A model generated the notes under the pieces. It worked only from the letters and a program-made list of their open reading frames with translations, was not told where the DNA came from and ran no database searches. DNA of 64,000 nt, taken from the NCBI GenBank assembly GCA_036008175.1, contig DASYOB010000084.1, forward strand, positions 1 to 64,000. The letters run 5' to 3'. A program made the translations under genes and the position numbers. The stretch is from DATARH01 sp036008175 (lineage in GTDB: Bacteria > Pseudomonadota > Alphaproteobacteria > ATCC43930 > CGMCC-115725). Below are positions 26,187-35,115 of this stretch, one piece after another (the first letter of the stretch is position 1; every line of letters starts with the position of its first letter).

Positions 26187-27143
26187 TTACCCCGGCAGTG
26201 AACGGAACCGCGACCGATAATCGGCCGGCCTAACCCCCAACCGGCGAAGAAAGGCGCGGCGCAGCGCCTCGGTGCTGCCAAACCCGGAAATCGAGGCGAC
26301 CCGCTGCAACGGCTTGTCAGTTTCTTCCAACAGCCGGCGGGCGGTGTCTACTCTCGTTGCCTCGACGAAATCGGCCGGGGTGATGCCGGTCTGGCTGCGA
26401 AAGACACGGGCGAAGCTGCGCTCGCTCATGCCCGCGCGCTGCGCCAGCTCGCGCACCGACAATTTCGCCTGTAGGTTGTCGCGTATCCATTCCTGCACGT
26501 CGAGGATTGGTGTCCGCGAGGCGGTTTGCGCGGCGAGCTGGATGCTGAACTGAGATTGCCCGCCCGGTCGCTTCAAGAACATTACCAGCCAACGCGCGAC
26601 AGCGAGCGCCGCTGCACGGCCCAGATCCTCCTCGACAAGCGCCAGCGCCAGATCAATGCCGGCGGTGACCCCGGCTGAGGTGAACATCGGGCCGTCCCGC
26701 ACAAAGATGCGATCCGGCTCGACGATCGTCGCCGGAAAAGCCTCAGCGAGCGCCGCCGCGAAGTGCCAATGCGTCGTGACGTGCTTGCGGTCGAGCAGGC
26801 CGGCGGCCCCGAGCAGAAAGGCGCCGGTACAGACCGCGCCGTACCGTCGTGTCTTCGGAGCTTGCCGTTGCAGCCAATCGATCAGTGAGGTGCTCGCCGG
26901 TCCGAACGGGTCGCGCGCCCCGGTAACGATCAGTGTGTCGATCGCCTCGTCAGCATCATGGATCGTCCGATCCGGAATGATCCGCAGGCCGGAAAGGCAT
27001 GTTATAGGCCGCGCCTCTTCCGCGACGAACCGGATGTCGTAGACGCGACGGCCGGCTTGTCTATTTGCCTCCTCGAATACGTCGCTGGGACCGGCAAATT
27101 CGAGACCTTCGCCACCGGGTACAACAACAAAACAAACAAGCAT
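26038..27143. repeat. segmental duplication, copy B (GlxA-type regulator plus 3' flank)
   Basis: This is the direct-repeat partner of 24682-25790, with the same orientation and the same internal order: 3' flank with CAATTGCGTT at 26038, then the regulator gene. The gene parts are highly similar and the flank is more diverged, which suggests an old tandem duplication with selection on the coding part. Confidence 0.7.
26187..27143 (-). CDS. GlxA-family AraC-type transcriptional regulator (copy B)
   Basis: A 318-residue paralogue of copy A. The DJ-1/PfpI-like domain keeps Cys in the nucleophile position (YGAVCTGAFLLGAAGLL). The AraC domain is intact (LSVRELAQRAGMSERSFARVFRSQTGITPADFV plus LQRVASISGFGSTEALRRAFLRRLGVRPADYRSRF). 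The first residues (MLVCFVVVPGGEGLEFAGPSDVFEEANR) align with the ligand-domain start of the family. The recognition helices of the two copies are nearly the same, so they may bind the same operator while sensing different ligands. This is inference. Confidence 0.88.
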   Translation of the reverse strand: MLVCFVVVPGGEGLEFAGPSDVFEEANRQAGRRVYDIRFVAEEARPITCLSGLRIIPDRTIHDADEAIDTLIVTGARDPFGPASTSLIDWLQRQAPKTRRYGAVCTGAFLLGAAGLLDRKHVTTHWHFAAALAEAFPATIVEPDRIFVRDGPMFTSAGVTAGIDLALALVEEDLGRAAALAVARWLVMFLKRPGGQSQFSIQLAAQTASRTPILDVQEWIRDNLQAKLSVRELAQRAGMSERSFARVFRSQTGITPADFVEATRVDTARRLLEETDKPLQRVASISGFGSTEALRRAFLRRLGVRPADYRSRFRSLPG

Positions 27144-27675
27144 CGCTGAAACGTTCTACCTTTCTTCATGCCCCTCCCCAAAAGCCCCGCGTCAAAAGCA
27201 GTATATATTCTGATAATTGACAAGCTCCTGTCAGCGGGATGAATTCTTTGCAACGTTGGGAGATCGCTATCGCCCCTGATAGTCGGCATCACCGGGCAGC
27301 ACAAAAAAACAGACACGCATCGTTTCTATTACCGTTCAATAAATCGTTGCCCTTTCGCGACGAAAGGTGCCGCGAGGGCAGGTTCAATAAAGTTACGGAA
27401 GTCAGGCGTTCCCTCACGAACTTCTCCGCGACTGGGTGATAAGCTTGGCAGTTAGCGGTATATATCCGGCCGGATCCAGCGGTTCTTGCACGAATTTGCT
27501 GTAAGCAGAACAGATTTGCTTGATTTCCACTCCGATGCTACCGCGCGTCCCATAGGGACGTCGCGACCGCCTTGCCTTGGAACCGCGCCCGCAAGCTCGG
27601 CCGCGATCTGAGCGCATTGACAATCGAGGCCTGGGCCGCTGAACCTTTGCGCGGTTTTCGGGGGCGGAGCAAAGC
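27144..27675. other. intergenic region upstream of copy B and of the HyuA-like gene
   Basis: About 530 bases between divergent genes. The part 27180-27420 is clearly more A/T-rich than the rest of the window (for example AGTATATATTCTGATAATTG near 27200), as expected for promoters. No gene, operator dyad or terminator could be supported. Confidence 0.4.
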
Positions 27676-29781
27676 GTGGCAGCGCAGGACGGCAGTGGAG
27701 TGCGGCTCGGGGTCGATATCGGCGGCACCTTTACCGATGTCGCGCTTGAAGTACCAAACTCCACTGGCGCACAGCGTTTCAGCGCCAAGGTGCTGACCAC
27801 GCCGCAGGCGCCGGAGCAGGGCGTCATTCAGGCGATCCTGGCGGTGTTGCGTGAGGCGCGGCTCGCCCCGGGCGATCTATCGATCATCATCCACGGCACG
27901 ACCCTCGCCACCAACGCGATCATCGAGCGGAAGGGCGCCAAGACCGCGCTCATTACCACCGAGGGTTTCCGCGACACGATCGAGATCCGGCACGAGAACC
28001 GGTTCGAGCAGTACGACGTCAATATCGACCTGCCGCCACCTCTGGTACCGCGCCGCCTGCGTTTCGTCGTGCCGGAGCGGGTCGACGCGCGCGGCAACAC
28101 GATCGTGCCGCTCGACGAGGCGGCCGTTGAGCGGCTTGCCGAGCGCATTGCCGCCGAGCGGATCGAAAGCGTCGCGATCGGCTTTCTGCACAGCTTCACC
28201 AACCCGGCGCACGAACAGCGCACGCGCGAGATCCTCGCGGCGCGCCTCACCGGCGTGACCTTCACGCTCTCGTGCGAGGTGTCGCCCGAGATGCGCGAGT
28301 ACGAGCGCTTCTCGACCGCCTGCGCCAACGCCTATGTGCAGCCGATGATGGGCCGCTATCTCGTCGACCTCGAAGAGGTGCTGCGCACCGAAGGGTTTCG
28401 CTGCCCGCTGTTCCTGATGCTGTCGGGCGGCGGGCTGACGACGGTCGAGACCGCGATCCGCTTCCCGGTGCGGCTCGTCGAGAGCGGCCCCGCCGGCGGC
28501 GCCATCTTCGCCAGCCACGTCGCCCGGCAATGCGGGCTCGACAAGGTCCTGTCCTATGACATGGGTGGCACCACCGCGAAGATCTGCCTCGTCGACGACT
28601 TCCAGCCGCAGACCAGCCGGGCTTTCGAAGTCGCTCGCATCTACCGGTTCAAGAGGGGCAGCGGCCTGCCATTGCGCATCCCGGTTATCGAGATGGTCGA
28701 GATCGGCGCCGGCGGCGGCTCGATCGCCCGGGTCGACCAGCTGAAGCGGATCACCGTCGGGCCGGACAGCGCCGGCGCCGATCCGGGTCCGGCGTGCTAT
28801 GGTCGCGGCGGCACGGCGCCGACCGTGACCGACGCCGACCTGCTGCTCGGCCGCATCGATCCGACCGGGTTCTCCGGCGGGCGCATGGCGCTCGACCGCG
28901 AAGCGGCCGAGGCTGCGATGCAGGGCGAGATCGCCGCGTCGCTCGACCTGGACCAAGCGCTGGCGGCATTCGGGGTCAGCGAGATTGTCGACGAGAACAT
29001 GGCCAATGCGGCGCGCGTGCACGCGATCGAAAGCGGCAAGGACGCGCGCGGCCGCACCTTGATCGCGTTCGGTGGCGCGGCGCCGCTTCATGCCGCGCGC
29101 ATGGCCGAGAAACTCGGCCTCGACCGGGTGCTGGTGCCAAGCAATGCCGGGGTCGGCTCCGCCGTCGGCTTTCTGCGTGCGCCGATCGCCTACGAGATCG
29201 TGCGCTCGCAATTGCAGCGGCTCGATTCCTTCAACCCTGATGCGGCCAACGCGTTGCTCGAGACGATGCGGCAGGAGGGCGAGGCAATCGTGCGGCTCGG
29301 CGAGCCGGAGGCGCCGCTGACCGAGACGCGCTCGGCCTTCATGCGCTATCGCGGCCAAGGGCACGAGATTGCCGTGCCGGTGCCGGCGCGCCCCTATGGC
29401 GACGCCGATGGCGCCGAATTGCTCGCCGCCTTCGAGCATGCTTATCGCCGGCTCTATAGCCGGGTCATTCCCGGGGTCGAGGTCGAGGTGCTGAGTTGGG
29501 TCCTGCTGCTGAGCGGACCCATGCCGCAAGGGGATGCGGCTCCGCCGCCGGTGCTGGCGCCGTCGCACCCGGAGCCCGCGCGACGCCGCGCCGTGTTCGA
29601 TTCGGACGCCGCAGATTTCGTCGAGGTGGCGATCTACGAGCGCGGCGCACTTCAGCCCGGCGCGGTCATCCCCGGCCCCGCGGTTATCGTCGAGGATGAA
29701 ACCTCGACCGTTATCAGCCGGCATTTCGACGCCAAAATCGACGCCTTTGGCTATATCGAACTCACAAGACGCGGCGGGTAA
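27676..29781 (+). CDS. hydantoinase/oxoprolinase A-family protein (HyuA-like)
   Basis: A 701-residue ATP-dependent amidohydrolase subunit starting at GTG 27676. The ASKHA-type phosphate motifs are DIGGTFTDV (about 14-22) and SYDMGGTTAKICLVDD in the middle. Hydant_A N-terminal and core domains are followed by the C-terminal AcetoneCarboxylase-like domain ending PGPAVIVEDETSTVI. The family hydrolyses hydantoins or 5-oxoproline, or carboxylates acetone/acetophenone, always with a B subunit. No hyuB gene follows; the next gene is a cupin. The B subunit must be encoded elsewhere or the protein has another role. Confidence 0.88.
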   Translation: MAAQDGSGVRLGVDIGGTFTDVALEVPNSTGAQRFSAKVLTTPQAPEQGVIQAILAVLREARLAPGDLSIIIHGTTLATNAIIERKGAKTALITTEGFRDTIEIRHENRFEQYDVNIDLPPPLVPRRLRFVVPERVDARGNTIVPLDEAAVERLAERIAAERIESVAIGFLHSFTNPAHEQRTREILAARLTGVTFTLSCEVSPEMREYERFSTACANAYVQPMMGRYLVDLEEVLRTEGFRCPLFLMLSGGGLTTVETAIRFPVRLVESGPAGGAIFASHVARQCGLDKVLSYDMGGTTAKICLVDDFQPQTSRAFEVARIYRFKRGSGLPLRIPVIEMVEIGAGGGSIARVDQLKRITVGPDSAGADPGPACYGRGGTAPTVTDADLLLGRIDPTGFSGGRMALDREAAEAAMQGEIAASLDLDQALAAFGVSEIVDENMANAARVHAIESGKDARGRTLIAFGGAAPLHAARMAEKLGLDRVLVPSNAGVGSAVGFLRAPIAYEIVRSQLQRLDSFNPDAANALLETMRQEGEAIVRLGEPEAPLTETRSAFMRYRGQGHEIAVPVPARPYGDADGAELLAAFEHAYRRLYSRVIPGVEVEVLSWVLLLSGPMPQGDAAPPPVLAPSHPEPARRRAVFDSDAADFVEVAIYERGALQPGAVIPGPAVIVEDETSTVISRHFDAKIDAFGYIELTRRGG

Positions 29782-29819
29782 CGGAGCAGCCGGCAACTGC
29801 AACCTGAGGGAGGCCTTTG

Positions 29820-30293
29820 ATGACATTGCGATTGCGCCGGGTGGTTACCGGCCATGACGCAAACGGCAAAGCGATCGTCGCGATCGACGACTTTCCGCCG
29901 ACCAACTCCGCCAGGCTCGGGGTCACGACCAGCGTCGTATGGACCAGCGAAGGCTTCCCGATCAGTAACGACGCCGATGCCGACGACTCACACCGCAGTG
30001 TCGGCACCTGGCATCCGAACGGAACGGTGTTCCGCGTCATCGAGTTCGCGCCCGGTAATGGACCGCGCAACCATCGCACCGACTCGCTCGACTATGCGGT
30101 CGTTCTGTCGGGCGAGATCGACATGGATCTGGACGGATCGGAGGTTCATCTGAAGGCCGGCGATGTGATCGTCCAGCGCGGCACCATCCATAATTGGATC
30201 AACCGGGGCACCGAGCCCTGCGTGATTGCCTTCGTGCTGATAGACGCCAAGCCGGTGACGGTCGGCGGCAATGTGCTGAACGCCATCGGATAA
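29820..30293 (+). CDS. cupin-domain protein
   Basis: The ATG at 29820 follows GAGGGAGG, giving 157 residues. The cupin barrel motifs are visible: FAPGNGPRNHRTDSLDYAVVLSGEIDMDLDG (motif 1, with His and Glu ligands) and GDVIVQRGTIHNWINRG (motif 2, with His). It may bind a metal and act as an isomerase, dioxygenase or small-molecule sensor. It is 38 bases after the HyuA-like gene on the same strand and is probably co-transcribed, suggesting a supporting role in the same pathway. Confidence 0.8.
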   Translation: MTLRLRRVVTGHDANGKAIVAIDDFPPTNSARLGVTTSVVWTSEGFPISNDADADDSHRSVGTWHPNGTVFRVIEFAPGNGPRNHRTDSLDYAVVLSGEIDMDLDGSEVHLKAGDVIVQRGTIHNWINRGTEPCVIAFVLIDAKPVTVGGNVLNAIG

Positions 30294-30368
30294 CACGGCG
30301 GAGCGGGAATTGTACTCGCCTCGGCGCGCCGCGGGAGGCGAGCCCGCGTCGTTGAATTGCCGTAGCAC

Positions 30369-31139
30369 TTAGCGTTTCTCGCCACGGATCGTCGCAAGGC
30401 AAAGATGGTCGGCGCGGCTCCGGGGCGCCGTCGGGTCCGCTACCTCGCTCTCCAGCCGGCGCACGCCCGCCGCGTAGGCCGCGTCGGGGATCGTCTGCAA
30501 TTGCGAGCAGGTATAACGATGCCGGACATGATCGAGCCAGTCGGCCAGATTCTGCTCAAAACGGATGTGCTCGTATTCGACCGCGACCGCGGCAAGACCG
30601 GTCGCTTGCATGGCCGCCATCAACTTGGCGACCGGCCAGAAATCCCGCAGATCGGCGGCCCGCGCCGCCGGAAAGTATTCGTAGCAGAGCCAATCCGCGC
30701 ATTCTTCCGGGCACATGTTGCGCAGCACGAAGCGCCCGCCCGGGCACAGCAACCGCAACGCCTCGCCCAGCACGCCGGCCTTGTCGCGGAAATGATGGAA
30801 GGCAAACTGGCAGCCGATGAAATCGAAGCTCGCGGCCGCGAACGGCAGCGCGGCCGCATTCGCCCGCACCCAGGCGATCTCCGGCGCCTTGGCACGAGCC
30901 TGGCGCAGCATGCCAAGGGATTGGTCGGTGCCGACCATCTGCGCGTCTGGGGCGCCGGCGCGGTTGGCGATCAGCTGGCTGCCGGTGCCGCAGCCGATAT
31001 CGAGGAGGCGTATCGGCATATCAGACGCACGCTCGCGGATGAATGCGACGAGCTGCGGATCGAGCGATTTCGAACGAAATGGTTGCGCGTCCCAAAGATG
31101 CGCGATCTTGTCGTAGTCTACGCGCGGGGATCGGCTCAT
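30369..31139 (-). CDS. class I SAM-dependent methyltransferase
   Basis: From ATG 31139 the product has 256 residues. The N-terminal VDYDKIAHLWDAQPFRSK is typical of UbiE/menaquinone-type methyltransferases, motif I is LLDIGCGTGSQL, and the later motifs are ANAAALPFAAASFDFIGCQFAFHHF and LCPGGRFVLRNM. The second half (FPAARAADLRDFWPVAKLMAAM) is a substrate-side region I cannot assign. It is convergent with the cupin gene and divergent from the small Tat-exported protein at 31192. Confidence 0.8.
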   Translation of the reverse strand: MSRSPRVDYDKIAHLWDAQPFRSKSLDPQLVAFIRERASDMPIRLLDIGCGTGSQLIANRAGAPDAQMVGTDQSLGMLRQARAKAPEIAWVRANAAALPFAAASFDFIGCQFAFHHFRDKAGVLGEALRLLCPGGRFVLRNMCPEECADWLCYEYFPAARAADLRDFWPVAKLMAAMQATGLAAVAVEYEHIRFEQNLADWLDHVRHRYTCSQLQTIPDAAYAAGVRRLESEVADPTAPRSRADHLCLATIRGEKR

Positions 31140-31191
31140 TGCGGTGGGTGCCCAGTGCGGTAGAGCGAAAACTAGCCTGTGGGAGGAAACC

Positions 31192-31644
31192 ATGGAACTA
31201 ACGCGTCGTCATCTGGCCGCGGCGGGCGCGCTCGCGCTCGGCGCGGGAAATCTGCTGCGGAGTTCGTCGGCGTTTGCCGAGGACGAGGCCGGCGTCAGCC
31301 AAGCCGTAGAAGCGCTGCGCAAAGCGACGCTGACGCAAGACAAGGCGCAGCTGACCGCGCTCGCTGCCGACCAACTGAGCTACGGCCATTCGAGCGCCGT
31401 CGTTCAGAACAAGGCCGAGTTCATCGACGGCGTCATGAACCGAAAGGGCGTCGTCAAGTCGATCGATTTCCCGGAGCTGAAGATCACCATGGCCGGCAAC
31501 AACGCGGTCGCCCGACATCTCTGGGTGTCCGAAGGCGAGACCGACGGAAAGCCCGTCAGCACCAAGATCGGCATACTCGCCGTCTGGACCAAGCAGGACG
31601 GCGGCTGGAAGCTGCTCGCGCGGCAGGGCTACAAGCTGGCCTGA
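31192..31644 (+). CDS. Tat-exported SnoaL/DUF4440-like protein
   Basis: The ATG follows GGGAGG. The 150-residue product starts with a twin-arginine signal (TRRHLAAAGALALGAG, likely cleavage near SSAFA). It is followed by an NTF2-like domain (VSQAVEALRKATLTQDKAQLTALAADQLSYGHSSAVVQNKAEFI...VVKSIDFPELKI...VWTKQDGGWKLLARQGYKL). Such domains bind small hydrophobic ligands or are catalytic without cofactors. Export by Tat implies folding, possibly with a ligand, before transport. Function unknown. Confidence 0.8.
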   Translation: MELTRRHLAAAGALALGAGNLLRSSSAFAEDEAGVSQAVEALRKATLTQDKAQLTALAADQLSYGHSSAVVQNKAEFIDGVMNRKGVVKSIDFPELKITMAGNNAVARHLWVSEGETDGKPVSTKIGILAVWTKQDGGWKLLARQGYKLA

Positions 31645-31660
31645 TACGACGCGGCCGCAG

Positions 31661-32542
31661 TCAGCGCAGCAGGCCGATCTCTCGCAAATAACGCGCGACG
31701 CCCCGATGGATCAGCGCTGGCTCGGGCGCCGCGGCCGCGGTGTTGCCGGCGGTCGTTTCGCGCGCCTGATCGAGCTTTTGCGCGAGCGCGCCTTCGCTTT
31801 GGTGCAATGCCCGGGCGAGGCGGTAGCCGGCGTCCTCGAGCAGATCGGGCCGTGCCAGGATAAAGGACCAGGAGCCGACCGAGGCGATCGGCGCATCCTG
31901 GCCCGGATAGCTGCCGGCCGGCACGGTCAGGGGCTTCAGGAAGGCGTGCCTGTCGCGGATCTGCGCCGCCTCGGCGGCATCGGGCGCGATAAAGCGACCG
32001 CCCGCTTCGGCGACGCGGGCAAAGCCGGGCCAGCCGATGCCGCCGCCCCACAGCGCCGCGGCGCGGCCGTCCAGCACCATCTCCGGGCCATCGCCGGCGC
32101 GGTCGAGATAGATCGCCTGGAAGTCGCGTTCGGTGTCGAGGCCGAGCCCGTCGAGCACATAGCGCGCCAGGATCACAAGCCCCGAGCCGCGTGCGCCGAA
32201 CGCCACCGGCTGACCGCGCAGATCGGCGATCCGGCGGTATGGGCTGCCGCCGCGCACCACGAACATGCCGGCGGTCGAATACATCGCCGCGACTATCTTC
32301 AGCGCAGCTTTTGGCCGGCCGATGCCGGCGAAAGCCTCGTGGGCGACCTCGCCCTGCACCAAGCCGAGATCGACCGCGCCCTGTTCCAAGAGAGGCACGT
32401 TCTCGGTGCTGCCTTTGGTGTTGCGTGTCTCAATCAGGAGCGAGGGATCGGCTGAATTGACCGTCTCGGCGACAACCCCGCCATAAAGCGGAAAGCCGCC
32501 GCCCGGGGTCGCCGTCGCCAAAGTGATGCGGGTTGCCGCCAT
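31661..32542 (-). CDS. TAXI-family TRAP solute-binding protein without signal peptide
   Basis: A 293-residue protein with the TAXI pattern: ITLATATPGGGFPLYGGVVAETVN at the N-terminus, ETRNTKGSTENVPLLEQGAVDLGLVQGE, and VAFGARGSGLVILARYVLDGLGL. It starts directly at the mature-type sequence (MAATRITLATATPGGG): no signal peptide is encoded and the upstream in-frame codons do not supply one. No TRAP membrane subunits are nearby. It may be a cytosolic binding protein or a truncated derivative. It lies 9 bases after the broken tauD gene on the same strand, consistent with one operon. Confidence 0.78.
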   Translation of the reverse strand: MAATRITLATATPGGGFPLYGGVVAETVNSADPSLLIETRNTKGSTENVPLLEQGAVDLGLVQGEVAHEAFAGIGRPKAALKIVAAMYSTAGMFVVRGGSPYRRIADLRGQPVAFGARGSGLVILARYVLDGLGLDTERDFQAIYLDRAGDGPEMVLDGRAAALWGGGIGWPGFARVAEAGGRFIAPDAAEAAQIRDRHAFLKPLTVPAGSYPGQDAPIASVGSWSFILARPDLLEDAGYRLARALHQSEGALAQKLDQARETTAGNTAAAAPEPALIHRGVARYLREIGLLR

Positions 32543-32551
32543 GATAGCCGC

Positions 32552-33403
32552 TCAGACCGGGCGTTCGCCTTCGATCGTCACCCGGTGCATGACCCGGCGC
32601 TGGCCATGGTAGTCGTTGATCGCGTTGTGCTGAACGCAGCGATTGTCCCAGAACGCGATCGAATTCGGCCGCCAGCGGAAGCGGCAGGTGAACTCCGGCC
32701 GCACCGCGTGCCGGCATAGATAATCGAGCAGCGGCGCGCTCTCCTCCTCGGTCATGTCCTTTAAGCGCAGCGTAAAGGTGGCGTTTACGTAGAGCGCCTT
32801 GCGGCCGGTCTCGACATGGGTGCGCACCACCGGATGCTCGATCTCGGCATGCGCGGTTTCGCTGAAATTGAACTGCATCGAGGACGGTCCGTAGACACGG
32901 GCGCGCGCCGCATTCGGCCCATAAGGACGGCGGGCGCTGTGAACCGCAATCATGCCCTCAAGCATCGCCTTCATGCCGTCGGACAGGGCCTCATAGGCGA
33001 GGTACTGGCTGGCGAACATCGTGTCGCCGCCGTACTCGGGCACCTCCAGCGCGTACAACACCGAGCCGAGCGCCGGCTGTTCGAGGTAGCTGACATCGGT
33101 GTGCCAGCCGCCGCCGAAATTGCGCGTCTCCTCCGGCTCCTTGCGCACCTCAAGGATCTCCGGGTACTCGGCCATGCCGCCGACAAACTCGTGGATCTGC
33201 AACTCGCCAAAGCGGCGGCCGAAGCCGAGATGCTGCTCCGGGGTCAAATGCTGGTCGCGGAAGAAGATGACCTGATTTTCGAGCAGCGCCGCGCGGATTT
33301 TCCCAATGAGGGCGTCCGACAGCGGTTGCGAGAGGTCGACCCCCGATATTTCCGCGCCGAGCGCGCCTGCAATCGGCGCGACCCTGATCGTGCTCTAAGC
33401 CAT
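32552..33403 (-). pseudogene. TauD/TfdA-family Fe(II)/2-oxoglutarate dioxygenase with a stop at codon 3
   Basis: The reading frame encodes a complete TauD/TfdA dioxygenase: an N-terminal APIAGALGAEISGVDLSQPL strand-helix, Fe ligands HxD in WHTDVSY and the distal His in DNRCVQHNAINDY, and the 2-oxoglutarate Arg near the C-terminus (QRRVMHRVTIEGERP). A perfect GGAGG and ATG (33403) lie in the right place, but the third codon is TAG (33395-33397). The next ATG/GTG/TTG in frame is TTG 33247, which would delete about 50 residues including the first core strand. So this is either a nonsense mutation, a sequencing error, or translation from a rare start. The substrate is likely a sulfonate or aryloxy acid. 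Confidence 0.8.
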
Positions 33404-33489
33404 CGCATTGCCTCCATTATCGACGTGGCGAAGCCTCTCACGTCGACAATCCGGTTTCCATAGCCAGCTTTCTAGTGGACAGCCCCAAT

Positions 33490-33589
33490 TTCTCGTTCAT
33501 CCCCGGCCTTGGGCCGGGTATTCACGAACCTATTGCGCCCAAAAGCCAGTTTCGTGGATGGCCGGGCCGAGCCGGGCCGCGAACGAGAA
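33490..33589. repeat. intergenic inverted repeat
   Basis: A 100-bp imperfect palindrome with outer arms TTCTCGTTC / GAACGAGAA and inner GC-rich arms (CCCGGCC...GGCCGGG). It lies between the tauD start and the rmuC stop. It is similar in style to the other intergenic palindromes of the window. Confidence 0.6.
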
Positions 33590-33607
33590 GAAGGATGCGC
33601 CGTCAGG

Positions 33608-34972
33608 TTAATCCGCGGCTTGCGGTTGCTCGTCCTTCGGCCGCGCCGTTTCCACCGGCGCAAGGATCACGTCCCGGCCGACCGGCTGGCGCGCATCGAC
33701 CTCGATCGGCCGCAATTCCGGCAACGCCTCGTGCGTGCCTTCGACCGCCAATTCGTTGAAGCGGCGTGCCTGCGGCATGACCGAGCCTTCGAGGCTGCCG
33801 ACAAATTTGTTGTAATGCTCGACCGCGCGGCTAAGCCCGCCGCCGACCTGGACGATGTGGCCGCCCATCGTTGCAAGACGTCTGTAGAGATCGCGGCCGA
33901 GCTCGGCGACATGCCGGGCATGCTCGGCCATCTTTTCCTGGCGCCAGCCGGCGGCGATCGCCTTGGCCAGCGCGATCAATGTCGTCGGGGTCACGATCAG
34001 CACGCGCGCGGCTATCGCGTCCTCGAACAGTTGCGGGTCGCGCTCGAGCGCCGCGGCGTAGAAGTTTTCGCCGGGAATGAACATGACGACGTAATCGGGG
34101 GTCAGCGGCAATAGCGCTTCCCAATACCTCTTGTCGGCCAGCTGCTTCATGTGCGTGCGCAGCTGCTGCGCGTGCCGGCGCAGGTGCGCTTCGCGCAACT
34201 CGTCCTCTACCTCCTCGACGGCGTCGAGATAGGCGGTCAGCGGCGTCTTGGCGTCGACCACGATGCGGCGGTCACCCGGCACGCGGATTACGCAATCGGG
34301 ACGCAGCCTTCCAACCTCGCCCTCGATCGTCTGCTGCAGCGTGTAGTCGACGTGAGCGCTCATGCCGGCCAATTCGATGACGTTCTGCAATTGCTGCTCA
34401 CCCCAGCGACCGCGGGTTTTCGGCGAGGCTTGCAGCGCGTTGGCGAGTTTCTTCGCCTGGGCGCTGACATTCTGCACCTCGCTGGTCAACACTGCCTGCG
34501 CCTCGCGCCAGGCATTCTCGAACCCGCCGAGACCCTGCCGGTAGGCTTCCAGGCTCGTCGCCATCGGCGCCAAGAGGGCGGTAATCGCCTGCTCCTTCTG
34601 GGTCAGGAGGTTCGCCGCGGCCTCCTTGTGCCTTTCGAAAGCCTGTTCGGCGAGCCGCAGAAACGACGCCTCGTTGCCCCGCAATGCTTCGGCGGCGAGC
34701 GCCTGCAGCTTCGTCTCGATGTCACCCCGCAGGCTGGTCAGCTCGGCGAGCTTTTCGTGATGCGCCTGCCGCTCGGCCGCAAGCGTCGCTTCCGTTCCGG
34801 CGAGCGCGACCCTTTCCTGCTGCAACGCATCGGAGAACGCGATGCAGGACGCCTCGGCCCGCGTTGCCCGCTCGCGCTCGGCAGAAACCTCGCGGCCGCG
34901 CAACAGCCAGGCCGCCGCCGCGCCCACGGCCAGCGCAATGATTGCCAGAAATGCTACGACGAACACTTCCAT
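33608..34972 (-). CDS. rmuC: DNA recombination protein RmuC
   Basis: A 454-residue protein with the RmuC layout: an N-terminal membrane helix (about 5-25), a long coiled coil (about 30-200) and the RmuC domain (about 185-430) recognised by SPKTRGRWGEQQLQNVIELAGM, RPDCVIRVPGDRRIVVDAKTPLTAYLDA and YVVMFIPGENFYAAALE. The segment VDAKTPL contains the conserved Asp and Lys of the nuclease-like PD-(D/E)XK core. RmuC limits recombination at inverted repeats in E. coli. The last ~25 residues are Pro/Ala-rich. It is a housekeeping gene among catabolic neighbours. Confidence 0.93.
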   Translation of the reverse strand: MEVFVVAFLAIIALAVGAAAAWLLRGREVSAERERATRAEASCIAFSDALQQERVALAGTEATLAAERQAHHEKLAELTSLRGDIETKLQALAAEALRGNEASFLRLAEQAFERHKEAAANLLTQKEQAITALLAPMATSLEAYRQGLGGFENAWREAQAVLTSEVQNVSAQAKKLANALQASPKTRGRWGEQQLQNVIELAGMSAHVDYTLQQTIEGEVGRLRPDCVIRVPGDRRIVVDAKTPLTAYLDAVEEVEDELREAHLRRHAQQLRTHMKQLADKRYWEALLPLTPDYVVMFIPGENFYAAALERDPQLFEDAIAARVLIVTPTTLIALAKAIAAGWRQEKMAEHARHVAELGRDLYRRLATMGGHIVQVGGGLSRAVEHYNKFVGSLEGSVMPQARRFNELAVEGTHEALPELRPIEVDARQPVGRDVILAPVETARPKDEQPQAAD

Positions 34973-35115
34973 GCCGCACCCGCAGTGTTCCCGAAAAGTT
35001 CGATCCGATTGTCGCGCCGCGATAATCGCGCCGCAACCGGAGGTGCTTCACGCCGCGGAAACCGGGACTTATGCTCGCTTGGACATTTCCAGATGCCCGC
35101 GAAAAGGAGCGACTC

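Noticed and set aside
27877..29826. 649-codon reverse open frame antisense to the HyuA-like gene
   Set aside because: No recognisable domain, whereas the forward gene has all HyuA motifs.
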